From: UBA6107 sp964624535
GTDB taxonomy: Bacteria > Chloroflexota > Anaerolineae > Anaerolineales > Anaerolineaceae
Direction of reading: 5' to 3'
DNA: 64,000 nucleotides
Assembly (NCBI GenBank): GCA_964624535.1
Contig: CAZUXF010000006.1
Coordinates: 1-64,000 of the forward strand
Part shown: piece after piece, positions 25,650-33,947 of the stretch
How positions within the stretch are numbered: position 1 is the stretch's first letter
How the letters are laid out: every line of letters begins with the position of its first letter
Position numbers and translations under genes: made by a program
Notes under the pieces: model-generated
Database searches by the model: none
What the model was told of the DNA's origin: nothing
Seen by the model: the letters and a program-made list of their open reading frames with translations, nothing else

Positions 25650-25913
25650 TTACTTTTGGGTCGCGAGCAATTTCATCAGGCGGCTCTTGCGGCGGGCGGC
25701 GTTATTCTTATGGATCACGCCCTTCTGAGCAGCCTTATCTAAAGCGGAAATTGCGGCAAGCGTGGCGGCTTTCGCGGCGTCAGCATCTTTCCCGGCGATC
25801 GCAGTGCGGGCGCGGGTGACAAAGGTGCGGGCAACGCCTCGATATCCACGGTTGCGAATGCGGCGTTTTTCGTTCTGTTTGTTGCGTTTGATTGCAGACT
25901 TAATATTAGCCAA
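25650..25913 (-). CDS. rpsT: 30S ribosomal protein S20
   Basis: A basic 87-residue protein that binds 16S rRNA. MANIKSAIKRNKQNEKRR and the C-terminal GVIHKNNAARRKSRLMKLL are diagnostic. It lies 132 bp beyond pgk on the same strand and ends at its own terminator. Confidence 0.96.
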   Translation of the reverse strand: MANIKSAIKRNKQNEKRRIRNRGYRGVARTFVTRARTAIAGKDADAAKAATLAAISALDKAAQKGVIHKNNAARRKSRLMKLLATQK

Positions 25914-26045
25914 CTTCGTTCCTCCAAAAAATTACATCTGTCAGTGCGAGGGTCGAGGGTAAGCACTGGTTCAGGTGGCGGATGAATTCTACCCCAACCA
26001 ACCGATTCTGTCCAGATTTCACACACCCCATACGGGCATTTTTCG

Positions 26046-27221
26046 CTATTTATCTTGTAGCGCTGCCACACCTGGCAACTCAAGACCCTCGAGCATCTCA
26101 AGCGAAGCGCCGCCGCCGGTGGAAATGTGGGTGATCTTGTCTGCCAAACCCGACTGCTGAATGGCTGCCACAGATTCTCCACCACCAATGATGGTGACGC
26201 CCTGATTAGCCGCGACCGCCTTGGCAACGCCATAAGTTCCCTCGGCGAATTTCGGGAACTCAAATACGCCCATCGGGCCGTTCCACACCACGGTGCTGGC
26301 AGCATCGATCACTTTAGCGTAAGCTTTGACGGTTTCGGGTCCAATATCGAGGATGCGCCAACCAGTTTCAACGTTGCCGACCTTGACCAGTTTCACAGCA
26401 GCCTCGGCGTCGAATTTATCTGCCAAAACCATATCAACAGGTAACATCAATTTTCCGCCTGCATCCTGCAACAAAGATTTGGCCAATTCCAAAGATTCAT
26501 CCTCCACAAGGGAGTCAGCCATGTCGAGGCCTTGGGCTTTAAAGAAGGTATTAGCCATACCACCGCCGATCAGGATGGTATCCGCTTTTTTCAAGAGGTT
26601 TTGAATCACACCGATCTTATCGCTGATCTTGGCGCCGCCCATGATGGCCACGAAGGGTTTCTTCGGATCCGCCACAGCCTGGCCGAGGTATTTGATCTCT
26701 TTTTCGAGCAGGAACCCCGCCACACCCGGAAGGAAATGGGTGACCCCTTCTGTGGAAGCGTGAGCGCGGTGGGCGGTGCCAAAGGCGTCATTCACAAACA
26801 AGTCTGCCAAAGAAGCCAGTTGTTTAGCCATATCCATGTCGTTCTTTTCTTCTTCTGCATGGAAACGGGTGTTTTCAAGCAGCAAGACTTCGCCAGTTTT
26901 GAGCACATTGGCGGCTTCGTTGGCGGGCCTGCCGATGCAATCCGTTGCGAAAGCCACTTGCTGCCCCAGCAATTTCGAAAGATGATCGGCGACCGGTTTC
27001 ATCGAGTACTTTTCCTCGGGTCCACCCTTGGGGCGGCCCAGGTGCGAGCAAAGAATGACCGCGGCGCCATGTTCTAATAAATGCTTGATCGTGGGTAGCG
27101 CGGCTTGGATTCGGGTGTCATCCCCCACCATACCGTCCTTGAGGGGCACGTTAAAATCAACGCGCACAAGAACTTTTTTTCCTTTAACATCTATGTCACG
27201 AATGGTCTTTTTGTTAAACAT
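26046..27221 (-). CDS. pgk: Phosphoglycerate kinase
   Basis: Glycolytic enzyme making ATP from 1,3-bisphosphoglycerate. KKVLVRVDFNVPLKDGMVGD, ILCSHLGRPKG, ENTRFHAEEE and the C-terminal IIGGGESVAAI with STGGGASLEMLEG are all present; 391 residues is normal. It lies downstream of gap, separated by 114 bp containing a large hairpin (27248-27289). An AGGGAGACAGG stretch precedes the ATG. Confidence 0.96.
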   Translation of the reverse strand: MFNKKTIRDIDVKGKKVLVRVDFNVPLKDGMVGDDTRIQAALPTIKHLLEHGAAVILCSHLGRPKGGPEEKYSMKPVADHLSKLLGQQVAFATDCIGRPANEAANVLKTGEVLLLENTRFHAEEEKNDMDMAKQLASLADLFVNDAFGTAHRAHASTEGVTHFLPGVAGFLLEKEIKYLGQAVADPKKPFVAIMGGAKISDKIGVIQNLLKKADTILIGGGMANTFFKAQGLDMADSLVEDESLELAKSLLQDAGGKLMLPVDMVLADKFDAEAAVKLVKVGNVETGWRILDIGPETVKAYAKVIDAASTVVWNGPMGVFEFPKFAEGTYGVAKAVAANQGVTIIGGGESVAAIQQSGLADKITHISTGGGASLEMLEGLELPGVAALQDK

Positions 27222-27247
27222 AATCCTGTCTCCCTGTTGTGTTTAGA

Positions 27248-27289
27248 CATGATGCGCGTTCGTGTGTGTTTCAACGAAAGCGCATCATG
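27248..27289 (-). promoter_or_regulatory. Large hairpin between gap and pgk
   Basis: CATGATGCGC (27248-27257) pairs perfectly with GCGCATCATG (27280-27289); after one mismatch TTCGT (27259-27263) pairs with ACGAA (27274-27278), a 15-bp stem with a 10-nt loop. There is no U-run after it on the minus strand, so it is more likely an mRNA processing or stability element, or an operator, than a terminator. The word TAGACATG at its edge is half of the palindrome before gap. Confidence 0.65.
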
Positions 27290-27335
27290 ATTGGTTTAAG
27301 AGAATGAGACGAAACTCAAAATCCAAGAATTAAAA

Positions 27336-28388
27336 CTAGAGCTTCTTGGCCATCAGCGCTGCCAAATCGGCTGTGCGGCAGGAATAGCCCCATTCGTTAT
27401 CGTACCAGGTGACTACCTTGATCAGATTGCCGCCCATGACCATGTTGGAGGGCAGATCGACGATCGAGGAGCGCGGGTCGCCTTTGAAGTCCATGGAGAC
27501 AAGCGGGTCGCCATATTCGCCGGTGGTGACGCCGAGGATGCCCTTGAGGGCGCCCTTTGAAGCTTCAACGAAAGCCGCGTTCAATTCTTCCTTGGTTACA
27601 GTCTTCTCAATATTTGCCACGAAATCCACGATCGAAACCGTGGGGGTAGGCACACGCAAAGAGTAACCGTCAAATTTGCCTTTTAGTTCGGGGATCACCA
27701 GGGCCAGCGCCTTGGCAGCGCCGGTCGTTGTGGGAATGATGTTCATCCCGGCGGCTCGAGAGCGGCGCATTTCTTTCTTGTGACCCTGGTCTAGGATGAC
27801 CTGGTCGTTGGTGTAGGAATGGATGGTGGTCATGACGCCATGAATAATCTTGAACTTATCGTGCACAACCTTCGCGGCTGGCGCGAGGCAGTTGGTGGTG
27901 CAGGAGGCGTTTGAAACCACATGATGCTTGGCATTGTCGTAAAGGTTATCATTGACACCCAACACAACGGTCAGATCTTCATTTTTGGCAGGAGCCGAGA
28001 TGATCACCTTTTTGGCGCCGTCGGTCGTGATATGAACGTTCGCACCGGCTTTGCCCTTGGCGGGGTCGCCGATCGCGTCCGTGAAAACGCCCGTGGATTC
28101 GATGACGATATCCACACCCAGGGCTTTCCATGGAAGAGCCGCAGGGTCTTTTTCCGCGAACACTTTGATGGTCTTGCCATCCACGATTAAGACGCCATCG
28201 CCAGCCTCAACGGTGCCCGGATAAATTCCATAATTAGAATCGTACTTGAAAAGGTGTGCGTTTGTCTTGGTATCGAAGAGGTCATTTACCGCAACAACTT
28301 CCAATTCGGAGCCGTGAAGTTCATTGATCGCTTTTAAAACCTGCCGCCCGATGCGGCCAAATCCATTGATGCCTACTTTAATTGCCAT
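27336..28388 (-). CDS. gap: Glyceraldehyde-3-phosphate dehydrogenase
   Basis: NAD-dependent glycolytic enzyme of 350 residues. The Rossmann motif VGINGFGRIGRQVL, the catalytic SNASCTTNCLAP, and the C-terminal WYDNEWGYSCR are intact. The frame extends to 28436, but AAGGAGG precedes the ATG at 28388. It lies 60 bp after yvcK on the same strand; that gap contains an 18-bp perfect palindrome, a candidate operator. The order yvcK-gap-pgk puts a central-carbon regulator ahead of two triose-phosphate enzymes. Confidence 0.96.
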   Translation of the reverse strand: MAIKVGINGFGRIGRQVLKAINELHGSELEVVAVNDLFDTKTNAHLFKYDSNYGIYPGTVEAGDGVLIVDGKTIKVFAEKDPAALPWKALGVDIVIESTGVFTDAIGDPAKGKAGANVHITTDGAKKVIISAPAKNEDLTVVLGVNDNLYDNAKHHVVSNASCTTNCLAPAAKVVHDKFKIIHGVMTTIHSYTNDQVILDQGHKKEMRRSRAAGMNIIPTTTGAAKALALVIPELKGKFDGYSLRVPTPTVSIVDFVANIEKTVTKEELNAAFVEASKGALKGILGVTTGEYGDPLVSMDFKGDPRSSIVDLPSNMVMGGNLIKVVTWYDNEWGYSCRTADLAALMAKKL

Positions 28389-28421
28389 AATAAATCCTCC
28401 TTGATGTAATAGGGATATTTT

Positions 28422-28439
28422 ACCATGTCTAGACATGGT
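28422..28439. promoter_or_regulatory. 18-bp perfect palindrome upstream of gap
   Basis: ACCATGTCTAGACATGGT is perfectly self-complementary and sits 34 bp before the gap start codon, in a position to control gap-pgk transcription. A TTTAGACATG half-site recurs at 27243-27250 between gap and pgk. No adjacent regulator gene is obvious. Confidence 0.65.
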
Positions 28440-28448
28440 TAATTTATA

Positions 28449-29801
28449 CTAAAGGTTTGAATTCTCTTCCTTTGAACTTAATGGGCCCGTTCGCTCAAAA
28501 TACAGGTCCATGACTGTCTTGGCCACCTTGTTCGAATCGTGGCGCCATGGGTTATCCACATCCAGCAAATCTGACTCATAGATGGAATGTTGCTTTTCAT
28601 CTTCGATCGATTTTACCCAACTCACACCCTTAGGCAGCACACCTTCGTACCGATGGTTGCACAATACCAGGTCAAAAAACCTCGCCCCGGCGTGTTTTTC
28701 AATGGTTTTTACATGGTCTTCGCAAGAATAGTTATCCGTTTCGCCGATCTGGCTGGCTACATTGCAAATATAGAATTTGTAAGCCCGGCTGGCTTTGATT
28801 GCATCTACCAGGTCTGGAACCAGGAGGTTAGCGATGACACTGGTATACAAGCTGCCCGGACCGACCACGATCAGGTCGGCGTTTAAGATGGCTTGCACGG
28901 TGGGTGGAAAAGCGGAGGGATTGGCTGGTTCCAGCCAAACCCTTTTGATGCGGCCGCCGATCTTGCCGATCAAACTTTCACCTTTGATCTCGATCTCCAC
29001 TTCCTTGTCAGGGAGTTGGACATTCGCCACCAGGGTGACGTTTTTCAAAGTCGAGGGCAAAACCTGGCCTTGCACCCCCATCACCCGCGCGGTTTCAGCG
29101 ATGGCTTCTTCGAAACTTCCCGTGATCTCGGTGAGTGCGGAAATCAACAGGTTGCCAAGCGAGTGACCGTTTAGCCCAGCGCCAGCCGCGAAGCGGTATT
29201 GGAATAACTGAGTAAGTAATTCTTCATCATCTGAAAGCGCGGCCAGGCAGTTGCGGAAGTCACCCGGTGGGAGGATGCCAATGTTCCTTCGAATTTCACC
29301 CGAAGACCCGCCGTCATCCGCTACCGTCACAATGGCGGTAATATTCCGGGAATACTCTTTTAAGCCACGAAGGATTGCCGATAAACCCGTGCCGCCCCCG
29401 ATTACCACAATACGTGGACCTTTGTCTCGGCGCCTGAAATCCGAAACTGTATCGATAATATTCTTACCAGGCCGCATAAAAGGCCGCAACAAAGCCCGGT
29501 TTAGCCCGATGATTCCCAAGACAGTAATGGTAACACCGGTCACTCCAAAAATTAGTGCGCGGAGGGTGCGGTCGAGAATAAATTGAAGCGAAAGAAACTT
29601 AATGGCCGGCAACCACCAAGTATCTGGTGCCGTACGGTAGATATCTAGTAGCAGGAAAGCGAAACCAACCCCCAACATGGTAGTGCCAATCAAGATGACC
29701 AATATCCAACGTTTAACCCCAATACCTGGAACCAACCAGCGAAGTTTGCGAACTACGGATTGGAAGAAGCGTTGGATTTTTCTTAACTGTTTTGGACGCA
29801 T
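28449..29801 (-). CDS. YvcK/CofD-like gluconeogenesis factor with membrane anchor
   Basis: A 450-residue protein. The C-terminal 320 residues are the YvcK family: VVIGGGTGLSAILRGLKEYS, ADDGGSSGEIRR, NGHSLGNLLISALTE and VGPGSLYTSVIANLLVPDL. YvcK proteins bind UDP-sugars and help balance central carbon flow and wall synthesis. Before this domain are two membrane helices (WILVILIGTTMLGVGFAFLL; ALIFGVTGVTITVLGIIGL), absent from B. subtilis YvcK. The promoter (29811-29839) lies so close that the mRNA should have almost no leader. gap and pgk follow. Confidence 0.9.
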   Translation of the reverse strand: MRPKQLRKIQRFFQSVVRKLRWLVPGIGVKRWILVILIGTTMLGVGFAFLLLDIYRTAPDTWWLPAIKFLSLQFILDRTLRALIFGVTGVTITVLGIIGLNRALLRPFMRPGKNIIDTVSDFRRRDKGPRIVVIGGGTGLSAILRGLKEYSRNITAIVTVADDGGSSGEIRRNIGILPPGDFRNCLAALSDDEELLTQLFQYRFAAGAGLNGHSLGNLLISALTEITGSFEEAIAETARVMGVQGQVLPSTLKNVTLVANVQLPDKEVEIEIKGESLIGKIGGRIKRVWLEPANPSAFPPTVQAILNADLIVVGPGSLYTSVIANLLVPDLVDAIKASRAYKFYICNVASQIGETDNYSCEDHVKTIEKHAGARFFDLVLCNHRYEGVLPKGVSWVKSIEDEKQHSIYESDLLDVDNPWRHDSNKVAKTVMDLYFERTGPLSSKEENSNL

Positions 29802-29810
29802 ACATTTTTA

Positions 29811-29839
29811 ATCATAGCAGGGGTTGGTTGCAACGTCAA
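29811..29839 (-). promoter_or_regulatory. Promoter of yvcK, nearly leaderless
   Basis: On the minus strand TTGACG (29839-29834) and TATGAT (29816-29811) are 17 bp apart, with a TG before the -10 box. Only 9 bp separate the -10 box from the ATG, so the transcript would start two or three bases before the start codon. Confidence 0.65.
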
Positions 29840-29898
29840 TCAATTTAAATGCTGTTAACTTGCTTTCCAAAGTTCAATTCTCATAATGCTGGTTTGGA

Positions 29899-29904
29899 TA
29901 TAAT
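29899..29904 (+). promoter_or_regulatory. -10 box placing the crp/fnr-type mRNA start at its ATG
   Basis: A perfect TATAAT is followed by six bases and then the ATG at 29911, so transcription should begin at or next to the A of the ATG. No ribosome binding site is present. The -35 region is weak, which would suit an activated promoter. Confidence 0.55.
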
Positions 29905-29910
29905 ATTTAT

Positions 29911-30594
29911 ATGGATGAATTTAAACGTATGGTCGATCAAATGCGAAGTGTTGAGCACTTCAACAGTTTGTCACTCGTAGACCTTTTAGCGATCGTGACT
30001 TCTGGACAGGTTTTGAATTTTCAACCGGGTACAATCCTTTTTTGCGAAGGCGATCCATGCGCTGGCATGTATGTTCTTCTTGAAGGGAAGATCAATCTTT
30101 TTCGAACAGGTCCCGAAGGGCAAATATCACTCCTCGATTCATTATCGCCTGTCATCATGTTCAATGAAGTTCCCGTACTTGATGGCGGACCCAATCCAGT
30201 AAGCGCACAAGCCGATGACCATGTACGTGTTTGGTTCGTCCCCTGCGCACATTTTTGCAGATTGATTAAACGCCACCCCGAACTCGGCACAGGGTTGTTA
30301 AAAGTTTTAGCGCGAAGAAATCGCCTTTTGGTCAACAATTACAGCGACTTGTCCTTCCGATCTGTTGCTGCAAGAGTGGCCAAACAATTGGTCGAACTCA
30401 GCGGTAAAGGTGCCAACTTAATTTATCGCTCCATCCACACGAATAAAATTCTTGCGTCGAAAATCGTCACATCCCCCGAAGCAGTCAGCCGCACAATGAA
30501 ACAGTTTGGCTCACGAAACCTGATTGAAATCTCAAGAGATTCAATCCGCGTATTGGATGTCGATGGACTGCTGGCAATCGCGCAACTCGAATAA
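29911..30594 (+). CDS. Crp/Fnr family transcriptional regulator
   Basis: A 227-residue regulator with an N-terminal cyclic-nucleotide-binding fold (VLNFQPGTILFCEGDPCAGM, YVLLEGKINLFRTGPEG) and a C-terminal winged helix (VTSPEAVSRTMKQFGSRNLI). It lacks a CooA- or FNR-like N-terminal cysteine cluster, so the signal is unknown. It is probably translated from a leaderless mRNA. It stands immediately upstream of the oxidase-like module and in the same direction, so control of that module in response to oxygen, NO or redox state is a reasonable inference. Confidence 0.88.
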   Translation: MDEFKRMVDQMRSVEHFNSLSLVDLLAIVTSGQVLNFQPGTILFCEGDPCAGMYVLLEGKINLFRTGPEGQISLLDSLSPVIMFNEVPVLDGGPNPVSAQADDHVRVWFVPCAHFCRLIKRHPELGTGLLKVLARRNRLLVNNYSDLSFRSVAARVAKQLVELSGKGANLIYRSIHTNKILASKIVTSPEAVSRTMKQFGSRNLIEISRDSIRVLDVDGLLAIAQLE

Positions 30595-30688
30595 ACCTCA
30601 ACCATTCAAAATTCTCAAATTGATTTAAATCAATGACAATGCATCCTAGGATTGTTATTCTATTCACATACCGTTGAAGGAGATATGA

Positions 30689-32173
30689 ATGAATTGGCTT
30701 AAACAGCGTTTATCTTATTTATTTACAACAACAAAGGGGCTTATCCTGGTAGCCATTGCCATGGTTGCTTTGATCTCCGCGTTGTTCGGAATGCTTTCTG
30801 GCCCGATGGCTGAGTGGGGGATCAAGGATGTGATCGTCAGGTTTCTAAAAATGAACCTGGTCGAAGCCGAGCGAGAAGGTCGTTTGGTGATCTTGTACCA
30901 CTCGATCGCGATGATCGTGGTGGCGATTGAAACCTACATGATCACTGATCTATTAAAGGTCAAAGATCACTTACGATTAACGATCAATAGCACGATTACT
31001 GTTGGATACTGGATGGTGATTCTAGGCGGATTGCCATTCGCTTATTGGGGACACAATTGGCCGTTACATGGACTTTATATCGCAGGTTTGGCTTTGATCT
31101 TTTTCGCGGGTTGCACCCTACTTGTGGCGCTCTGGCCTTGGCGAAACGAGTATAAGGTTACCGATCCTGCATACGCGCACACACGAAAAGGGTACAGCCT
31201 AGAGAGAATCGCATTTTTCGCGATGGCATCAGTCACACTCATATCAGCGTTGTTCGGCGCGATCCCCGGCTCTTATTACGGCAATGGGTTCGAGACCTTC
31301 CTCGCTGAAAACGTGGTGCGTGAACCTGTTAAATCTCCTCTCGATTTGGCCGTGATCGGTCACCTGCATATCATGCTGGCTTTGATATCCATCGCCTGCG
31401 CCTTGATCATTAGCCGCTGGATGGATTTTAAAGGCTTTTTGCACAAACTGGCGATGCCTCTCATGATCGTCGGGTCTGTTGTTTTAGCATCAGGAACCTG
31501 GCTGGTTGTGCCCTTCGAAACAGCGGCGCACATCGTGATCTACGGAGGTTCCACATTAGCCATGCTGGGGGCGTTGTTCCTTGTGATCTTTTCATGGCGG
31601 AAACTGATTCGCACCGGTTTGGCAGAACAGGGAATTCAAAAAGGGACTTTCTTCCAGGCGCTTAAAGCACTCTTACGAGACCCATTGAAATTCGGCGCGA
31701 CGTGGCAGATGGTGTTTATGAATTTTTGCGTCAGTGGTGTGGGAATTTTTGTTGCGGTCAACCTGGATGAAATCTTCAGGGTATGGCAATTCACAGACGA
31801 GAGATCCATCCTGACCGGTCACTGGCACATTCTGGCAACTTTGACCGCGACCATCCTTCTCATGTATTACGCCGATTTCGCTGGATTAAAGGGAAGACCC
31901 CGAAATTGGTTCGGTTGGTTATTGATCATTTTTTCCGATCTGGCGTTTGGCGCAGTCACGATCTATGAAATGCGCCGCTTGATCGTGGCCGAAGCGGTCC
32001 AACAACCCTTGGTTAACACCACCACCCTGTTAGGGGACATCGGCTTGGGAACCGTTTTGCTTGTGTTGGCTGCGTTGATGGTTTGGCGTCTCTTCGATCT
32101 TTTTCGAAAGAAAGGGCGGTGGTCGAAAGAAGTCGGCGAAAAGATCGAGGTGTTTGAGGAGGTGAAAAAATGA
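30689..32173 (+). CDS. 12-helix membrane protein resembling haem-copper oxidase subunit I
   Basis: A 494-residue protein with 12 predicted membrane helices in three groups of four; TM1 and TM5 share the word LISALFG. Histidines lie in the second helix of each group: His71 (LYHSIAM, TM2), His225/His227 (GHLHIM, TM6) and His378/His380 (GHWHIL, TM10). Haem-copper oxidase subunit I has three-fold pseudo-symmetry, a haem-ligand His in TM2, a copper ligand in TM6 and an HxH haem-ligand pair in TM10. The TM7 His-His copper ligands are not visible here. I infer a divergent haem protein of this superfamily, possibly without CuB. A haem-O-synthase-like gene two genes downstream supports this. Annotation by similarity alone would probably be hypothetical. 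Confidence 0.6.
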   Translation: MNWLKQRLSYLFTTTKGLILVAIAMVALISALFGMLSGPMAEWGIKDVIVRFLKMNLVEAEREGRLVILYHSIAMIVVAIETYMITDLLKVKDHLRLTINSTITVGYWMVILGGLPFAYWGHNWPLHGLYIAGLALIFFAGCTLLVALWPWRNEYKVTDPAYAHTRKGYSLERIAFFAMASVTLISALFGAIPGSYYGNGFETFLAENVVREPVKSPLDLAVIGHLHIMLALISIACALIISRWMDFKGFLHKLAMPLMIVGSVVLASGTWLVVPFETAAHIVIYGGSTLAMLGALFLVIFSWRKLIRTGLAEQGIQKGTFFQALKALLRDPLKFGATWQMVFMNFCVSGVGIFVAVNLDEIFRVWQFTDERSILTGHWHILATLTATILLMYYADFAGLKGRPRNWFGWLLIIFSDLAFGAVTIYEMRRLIVAEAVQQPLVNTTTLLGDIGLGTVLLVLAALMVWRLFDLFRKKGRWSKEVGEKIEVFEEVKK

Positions 32174-33066
32174 AAAGATACATGCTTACTATTATCGCTT
32201 TGTCGATCCTCCTGAGCGCCTGCCAAAGTGTTGATTTACTCGCCCCTGCCCCAGTGGTTGACACCGGTATCGACTCGGAATCCTGGGTTACGATTCCCGC
32301 CGGTCATTTTTTGAGTGGTCAATTTGAAGAAGAAGTTGTCATCGATTACAACTATGAGATCATGGTGACGGACGTGACCAACGCCCAGTTTGCCACTTTC
32401 CTGAATGCTGCCGTCGCGGAGGGTCTGGTTAAAAATGGCGACGATCAGGTTTTAGGTTTCTACCCTGGTGAAGAATTCGATCTGGGCCGCCATGAAATAG
32501 AGATCACAGCCGGAAATTACATTTACATACCATTGGTAGATCCTGCGTTGCGTTTGGACTTCGATGGATCTCTCTTTGTAGCGAAGAGTGATTGGGCGAA
32601 TCATCCCATGACTATGGTCTCGTGGTTTGGCGCCAAAGCATATTGTGATTATTACGGCTGGGAGCTGCCGTCCGAACTGGAGTGGGAAAAGGCTGCTCGT
32701 GGAACTGACAACCGCCCCTTCCCTTGGGGTGAAGTAATCCAACACGGTAACGCGAATTTCATTTCCAGCAGGGATCCTTTTGAAGACATGAGTGCTTTTG
32801 GATCCCGAACTACCCCCGTTGGTTTCTTTAATGGTCACGTCTACAACGGATTTCAGACCATCGATTCAAGGAGCCCGTACGGTTTGTTTGATATGGCGGG
32901 GAATGTGTGGCAATGGACGCGCGATGATTATGATTTGCAGCATTACCGGTATATGCGTGGTGGCAGCGCGAATATGTATCCTAATCAACTGCGTATCTGG
33001 CAACGGAACAGTGCCACACCTACTTTTTATGGGCCATATGTCGGATTCCGTTGTGTGAAAAGGTAG
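32170..33066 (+). CDS. Lipoprotein with formylglycine-generating-enzyme-like domain
   Basis: A 298-residue lipoprotein: lipobox LSAC at residues 15-18, then an SUMF1/FGE-sulfatase fold recognised from WVTIPAGHFLSG, VTDVTNAQFATFL, MVSWFGAKAYCDYYGWELPS, RGTDNRPFPWGE, GNVWQWTRDDYD and the closing YVGFRCVKR. The active-site cysteine pair of true FGE is not obvious, so it is more likely a ligand-binding or assembly protein than a sulfatase activator. It overlaps the preceding gene by ATGA, so they are translationally coupled. Confidence 0.85.
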   Translation: MKRYMLTIIALSILLSACQSVDLLAPAPVVDTGIDSESWVTIPAGHFLSGQFEEEVVIDYNYEIMVTDVTNAQFATFLNAAVAEGLVKNGDDQVLGFYPGEEFDLGRHEIEITAGNYIYIPLVDPALRLDFDGSLFVAKSDWANHPMTMVSWFGAKAYCDYYGWELPSELEWEKAARGTDNRPFPWGEVIQHGNANFISSRDPFEDMSAFGSRTTPVGFFNGHVYNGFQTIDSRSPYGLFDMAGNVWQWTRDDYDLQHYRYMRGGSANMYPNQLRIWQRNSATPTFYGPYVGFRCVKR

Positions 33067-33073
33067 TCAGAAT

Positions 33074-33928
33074 ATGAGCATCTGGATTGGTGAACTTAAA
33101 TCCTACTTTAGTTTGATCAAGAGCCTTCAAACTGCCTTGCTGACAATTACCGGGATCGCTGGTTTCTTCAGCGCTCGGTGTCCAGTGACCCATTGGACCA
33201 CCTTTCTTGGTTTGATCGTAAGTTTGATTTTCGCAATTAGTGGAAGTACGGTTTTAAACATGTGGTACGACGGCGATATTGATAAGGTCATGAATCGAAC
33301 CCACCATCGCCCACTTGCCCAGGGAACGATCCCACGGAAAAATGCTTTGATAATTGGAGTGATAACCTCTGTTGTAGGTGTTGGAATTGGCATTTGGATG
33401 TCCCCCCTATATGGAATGATACTTTTCTTGGGTATCTTCTTTGATTATGCGATATATACACTTTGGTTAAAGCGTCAAACATGCTGGTCAATCGTGGTTG
33501 GCGGTTTGGCAGGTGGAATGCCAATTTTGGCTGGGAGAACCTTAGGCATGGGAGAGATCGATGGAATTGGAATACTTCTCTCCCTTTCGGTTCTCTTCTG
33601 GATCCCAACCCATATGTTGACCTTCAGCATTCGATACTCGGGAGATTACCGTGCTGCCGGAATCCCCACATTTCCTTCAACATATGGATTATCTCTAACG
33701 AGGAGAGCGATCGCGTTGTCCAGCATCCTGGCCGGAGCCCTCATGATTCTTGCGGCAGTGTTGGTTGAGGTTCGACAAGGTTTCATGCATACCATCGGGG
33801 TGTTGTCAGGGATACTAATGGTCTGGTCATTTCTCGTGATGATCAAACCATCCAAAAATCTAAATTTTGGGTTGTTTAAGTTTGCATCGGTTTATATGCT
33901 GGCAGCAATGCTGTTGCTGGCAATCTAA
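33074..33928 (+). CDS. UbiA-type prenyltransferase, haem O synthase (CtaB)-like
   Basis: A 284-residue polytopic protein with nine or so membrane helices. NMWYDGDIDKVMNRTHHRPL is the Asp-rich prenyl-diphosphate site with the spelling of protohaem IX farnesyltransferase; YTLWLKRQTCWSIVVGGLAG and the second motif SGDYRAAGIPTFP also match CtaB. Haem O synthase adds the farnesyl tail to haem for oxidases that use haem O or A. The gene lies 7 bp after the FGE-like lipoprotein gene, inside the oxidase-like module. Another UbiA substrate cannot be excluded. Confidence 0.8.
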   Translation: MSIWIGELKSYFSLIKSLQTALLTITGIAGFFSARCPVTHWTTFLGLIVSLIFAISGSTVLNMWYDGDIDKVMNRTHHRPLAQGTIPRKNALIIGVITSVVGVGIGIWMSPLYGMILFLGIFFDYAIYTLWLKRQTCWSIVVGGLAGGMPILAGRTLGMGEIDGIGILLSLSVLFWIPTHMLTFSIRYSGDYRAAGIPTFPSTYGLSLTRRAIALSSILAGALMILAAVLVEVRQGFMHTIGVLSGILMVWSFLVMIKPSKNLNFGLFKFASVYMLAAMLLLAI

Positions 33929-33947
33929 AATCTAAGGAGAGAACTAA

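Noticed and set aside
3390..25975. Shared word GTAAGCACTGGTT after nrdR (3390) and upstream of rpsT (25960)
   Set aside because: A 13-bp match between two sites in 64 kb is within chance; no longer repeat surrounds it.
25739..26305. Minus-strand frame of 188 codons bridging pgk and rpsT
   Set aside because: It overlaps both real genes in another frame on the same strand.
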